A stretch of DNA of 7,307 nt from JBDUCV01 sp040003255 (GTDB lineage: Bacteria > Actinomycetota > Actinomycetes > Mycobacteriales > Jatrophihabitantaceae): contig JBDUCV010000096.1 in the NCBI GenBank assembly GCA_040003255.1, positions 1-7,307 on the forward strand, in the 5' to 3' direction. This document shows, piece after piece, positions 5,681 through 7,307 of the stretch (positions within the stretch are counted from its first letter, which is position 1; each line of letters begins with the position of its first letter). The position numbers and the translations under genes were made by a program. The notes beneath the pieces are model-generated. The model did no database searches, had not been told where the DNA came from, and saw only the letters and a list, made by a program, of their open reading frames with translations.

Positions 5681-6250
5681 ATGGACGCGTCCTCGCCGAT
5701 GGTCGTCGGCATCGGCGGATCCAACCGATCGGCCTCGCTCACCGAGCAGCTGCTGCGTACCGCGCTGCGCGAGGCCGAGGCAATCGGGGCGCACACCACG
5801 ATGTTCGGCGGCGCGTTTTTGGGCGACCTGCCGGTGTTCGGAGCGGACGGCGGATATAGCGGCGGGGCCGCGGTCGAGCTCACCCGCGCCGTCGCTGCAG
5901 CCGACGGGCTGATCATTGCCAGTCCCGGCTACCACGGTGGCATGTCCGGTCTGGTTAAGAACGCGCTGGATCATCTGGAGGCGCTGCGCGACCACGAGCG
6001 TCCCTATCTCGACGGCAGGGCGGTTGGCCTGATCGTCAATGCGTCAGGTTGGCAGGCCGGGGGCACGGCATTGGTGTCGCTGCGCTCGACGATTCATGCT
6101 CTGCGCGGGTGGCCCACGCCGTTCGGTGCAACGGTGAACTCAGCCGTGCCAGTTTTCAGCGAGGACGGCGTAGTCCTCGACCGGGTAGCCGGCGCGTTAC
6201 GGCTGGTGGCTCGCCAGGTAGTGGAATTCGCGAGTTGGCGGGCGTCCTGA
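5681..6250 (+). CDS. NADPH-dependent FMN reductase, flavodoxin-like fold
   Basis: A 189-residue cytoplasmic flavoprotein of the FMN_red / chromate and azo-reductase superfamily. It should bind FMN and reduce it, or a quinone or other acceptor, with NAD(P)H. The FMN phosphate loop is GIGGSNRSAS at about 10-19. The isoalloxazine-contacting motif is IIASPGYHGGMSGLVKNALDHLE at 78-100, the counterpart of the usual PEYNGSxPGxLKNAID. Length and domain order are normal. The physiological substrate cannot be told from sequence. The start at ATG 5681 has a weak AGAGAG (5669-5674) 6 bases upstream; ATG 5699 is the alternative. It lies 28 bases after the EAL stop with no terminator between, so cotranscription is likely, although a functional link to c-di-GMP is only suggested by position. 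It ends 9 bases from the stop of the CoA-binding gene on the other strand. Confidence 0.9.
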   Translation: MDASSPMVVGIGGSNRSASLTEQLLRTALREAEAIGAHTTMFGGAFLGDLPVFGADGGYSGGAAVELTRAVAAADGLIIASPGYHGGMSGLVKNALDHLEALRDHERPYLDGRAVGLIVNASGWQAGGTALVSLRSTIHALRGWPTPFGATVNSAVPVFSEDGVVLDRVAGALRLVARQVVEFASWRAS

Positions 6251-6259
6251 CCCTGACCG

Positions 6260-6697
6260 TCAGCCACCCAGGCGTGGAGCGGCTAACGCCAGGCGGGCCC
6301 GTTCGACCGCCACGCATCGATCCTCGACGTAGGCCAGGCCAGCCTGCTCGGCGATCGCACGGGCTTCGGCTGAGACGATGCCCAGTTGTAGCCACAGCGC
6401 GGTGGCACCCGCCGCAACTGCCTGGCGGGCGAGGTCGGGCGTGGTGTGCGCGGGCCGGAAAACGTCGACGAAGCCAGCCGGACCCGGTAGATCCGCCAGC
6501 GACGGGTAGGCCGGTACATCGAAGATTTCCGTCGCAAACGGGTTGACCGGGACGATGCGCCAGCCATGCCGCTGCATCTGTGCGGGCACCGTGTGCGCGG
6601 CCTTGTCGGCGTTGCGGCTCGCCCCGACGACGGTGATCGTGTCGTAGGTCCGCAGCAGCTGTTCGACGACGGCATTGACGGTGGCCATGGTTGCCAT
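6260..6697 (-). CDS. YccU-type CoA-binding protein
   Basis: A 145-residue single Rossmann-like domain of the CoA_binding_2 family, related to the CoA-binding part of succinyl-CoA synthetases but free-standing. Visible motifs: TITVVGASRNADKAAHTVP at 21-39, the nucleotide-binding glycine turn; HGWRIVPVNP at 44-53; FVDVFRP at 76-82; and ALWLQLGI at 99-106. Members bind CoA, but their cellular role is not established. Two starts compete. ATG 6697 sits about 7 bases after a TAACCT -10 (6709-6704), which would make a leaderless mRNA. ATG 6688 has GAGG (6702-6699) 10 bases upstream. The longer form is given. It shares a 53-base divergent region with the YbaK-like gene and converges on the FMN reductase gene. 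Confidence 0.88.
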   Translation of the reverse strand: MATMATVNAVVEQLLRTYDTITVVGASRNADKAAHTVPAQMQRHGWRIVPVNPFATEIFDVPAYPSLADLPGPAGFVDVFRPAHTTPDLARQAVAAGATALWLQLGIVSAEARAIAEQAGLAYVEDRCVAVERARLALAAPRLGG

Positions 6698-6703
6698 GCC
6701 TCG

Positions 6704-6709
6704 AGGTTA
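6704..6709 (-). promoter_or_regulatory. Candidate -10 box for a leaderless CoA-binding transcript
   Basis: The minus strand reads TAACCT, matching TANNNT, and ends 6 bases before the A of ATG 6697. That is the usual -10 to start-site distance, so the mRNA may begin at the start codon, as in a sizeable fraction of mycobacterial genes. No -35 is evident. Confidence 0.35.
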
Positions 6710-6750
6710 GGCGTTGGCCATCGCTACCCGGATCGCGGCAGACTGCGGGA

Positions 6751-7281
6751 ATGCAGGCACCAGGCTCGCTGGACTGGCAAGAAGACCTGAGCGCTCTGAT
6801 CGCGACGCCGGTGGCGCGCGCGCTGGCCCACTGGTCGCGCTCTGATGAGGTGCTCGGCGCTCCGATCGACCCGTCACTCGCAGATACCGCCGCATTCTGC
6901 GGCCGCTACGCGGTCGAGCCTGCCGATTCGGCCAACTGCGTCGTGATCGCCGGCCGACGCGGCGAGTCGGTGTCCCATGCCGCGTGCGTCGTGCTTGCCA
7001 CGACCAGGGCGGACGTGAACGGCGTGGTCCGCCGGCTGCTGGGTGCGCGCAAGGCGTCGTTCGCGTCCGTCGAGGACGCCGTTGCGTTGACCGGCATGGA
7101 GTTCGGCGGGATCACCCCGATCGGATTGCCGGCCGGTTGGCCAATACTGGTCGACCGCGCCGTCGCCGAGTCGGCGGTGGTCGTCGTAGGCAGCGGCCTG
7201 CGCCGCTCGAAGCTCGCGCTGCCGGGTGACGCGCTGGCCACCCTGCCCGACGCTCAGGTCGTGGACGGCCTCGCTGGTTGA
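6751..7281 (+). CDS. YbaK/ProX-type aminoacyl-tRNA editing-domain protein
   Basis: A 176-residue free-standing editing domain of the family that includes YbaK and ProX, which hydrolyse mischarged Cys-tRNA(Pro) or Ala-tRNA(Pro). The C-terminal two-thirds carry the signatures: ANCVVIAGRRGE at 61-72; ADVNGVVRRLLGARKASFAS at 86-105; the GGITPIG loop at 118-124, matching the GxxxP region of the active site; and VGSGLRRSKLALPG at 146-159. The strand that carries the catalytic Lys in E. coli YbaK (V-K-T) appears here as A-N-C, which I recall as usual for the actinobacterial subgroup, so substrate or mechanism may differ. ATG 6751 is chosen because earlier in-frame codons overlap the divergent gene's start region. 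It has only GCGGGA immediately before it and no well-spaced SD. Substrate is unknown. Confidence 0.88.
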   Translation: MQAPGSLDWQEDLSALIATPVARALAHWSRSDEVLGAPIDPSLADTAAFCGRYAVEPADSANCVVIAGRRGESVSHAACVVLATTRADVNGVVRRLLGARKASFASVEDAVALTGMEFGGITPIGLPAGWPILVDRAVAESAVVVVGSGLRRSKLALPGDALATLPDAQVVDGLAG

Positions 7282-7307
7282 CGCGGCGGGCGCAGCGGCG
7301 CCGGCAG

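Overview
The window is high-GC DNA with GTG/TTG starts, short Shine-Dalgarno (SD) sites and TANNNT-type -10 boxes. Its gene families are typical of Mycobacteriaceae: a DUF6458-like two-helix protein, a TIGR00027-type methyltransferase, a GT87 mannosyltransferase and the actinobacterial form of YbaK. It looks like an ordinary chromosomal stretch of a Mycobacterium or Mycolicibacterium-like actinomycete. The genus is inferred from family recognition, not from a search. I see no insertion sequence, phage gene, CRISPR array, tRNA or rRNA.

Layout. Positions 3-242 (-): small two-helix membrane protein, with a cluster of inverted repeats and a SigF-like promoter upstream. Positions 426-1274 (-): SAM-dependent methyltransferase. 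Positions 1334-2596 (+): polytopic GT87 glycosyltransferase. Positions 2600-3922 (-): membrane-anchored GGDEF diguanylate cyclase, converging on the GT87 gene with only 3 bases between their stops. Positions 3923-4401: regulatory region of about 480 bases. Positions 4402-5652 (+): EAL phosphodiesterase with a GAF-like N-terminus, followed after 28 bases by an FMN-dependent NAD(P)H reductase (5681-6250, +). Positions 6260-6697 (-): YccU-type CoA-binding protein, converging on the reductase. Positions 6751-7281 (+): YbaK/ProX-type editing-domain protein.

The functional centre is a divergent pair of enzymes that make and break the second messenger c-di-GMP. The cyclase has every catalytic residue and an intact RxxD product-inhibition site, at the same spacing as PleD. 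The EAL protein has the full set of metal and catalytic residues. Both are therefore predicted active and opposing.

The most interesting DNA lies between them. A forward promoter candidate has a perfect 14-bp palindrome filling its spacer. It is followed by a 10-codon ORF (MQLFDGFSWG) behind a very strong SD. Three bases after that stop codon begins a set of mutually exclusive stem-loops. The arrangement resembles a repressible, leader-peptide-controlled 5' leader for the phosphodiesterase operon. This is inferred from sequence alone and I know of no described counterpart.
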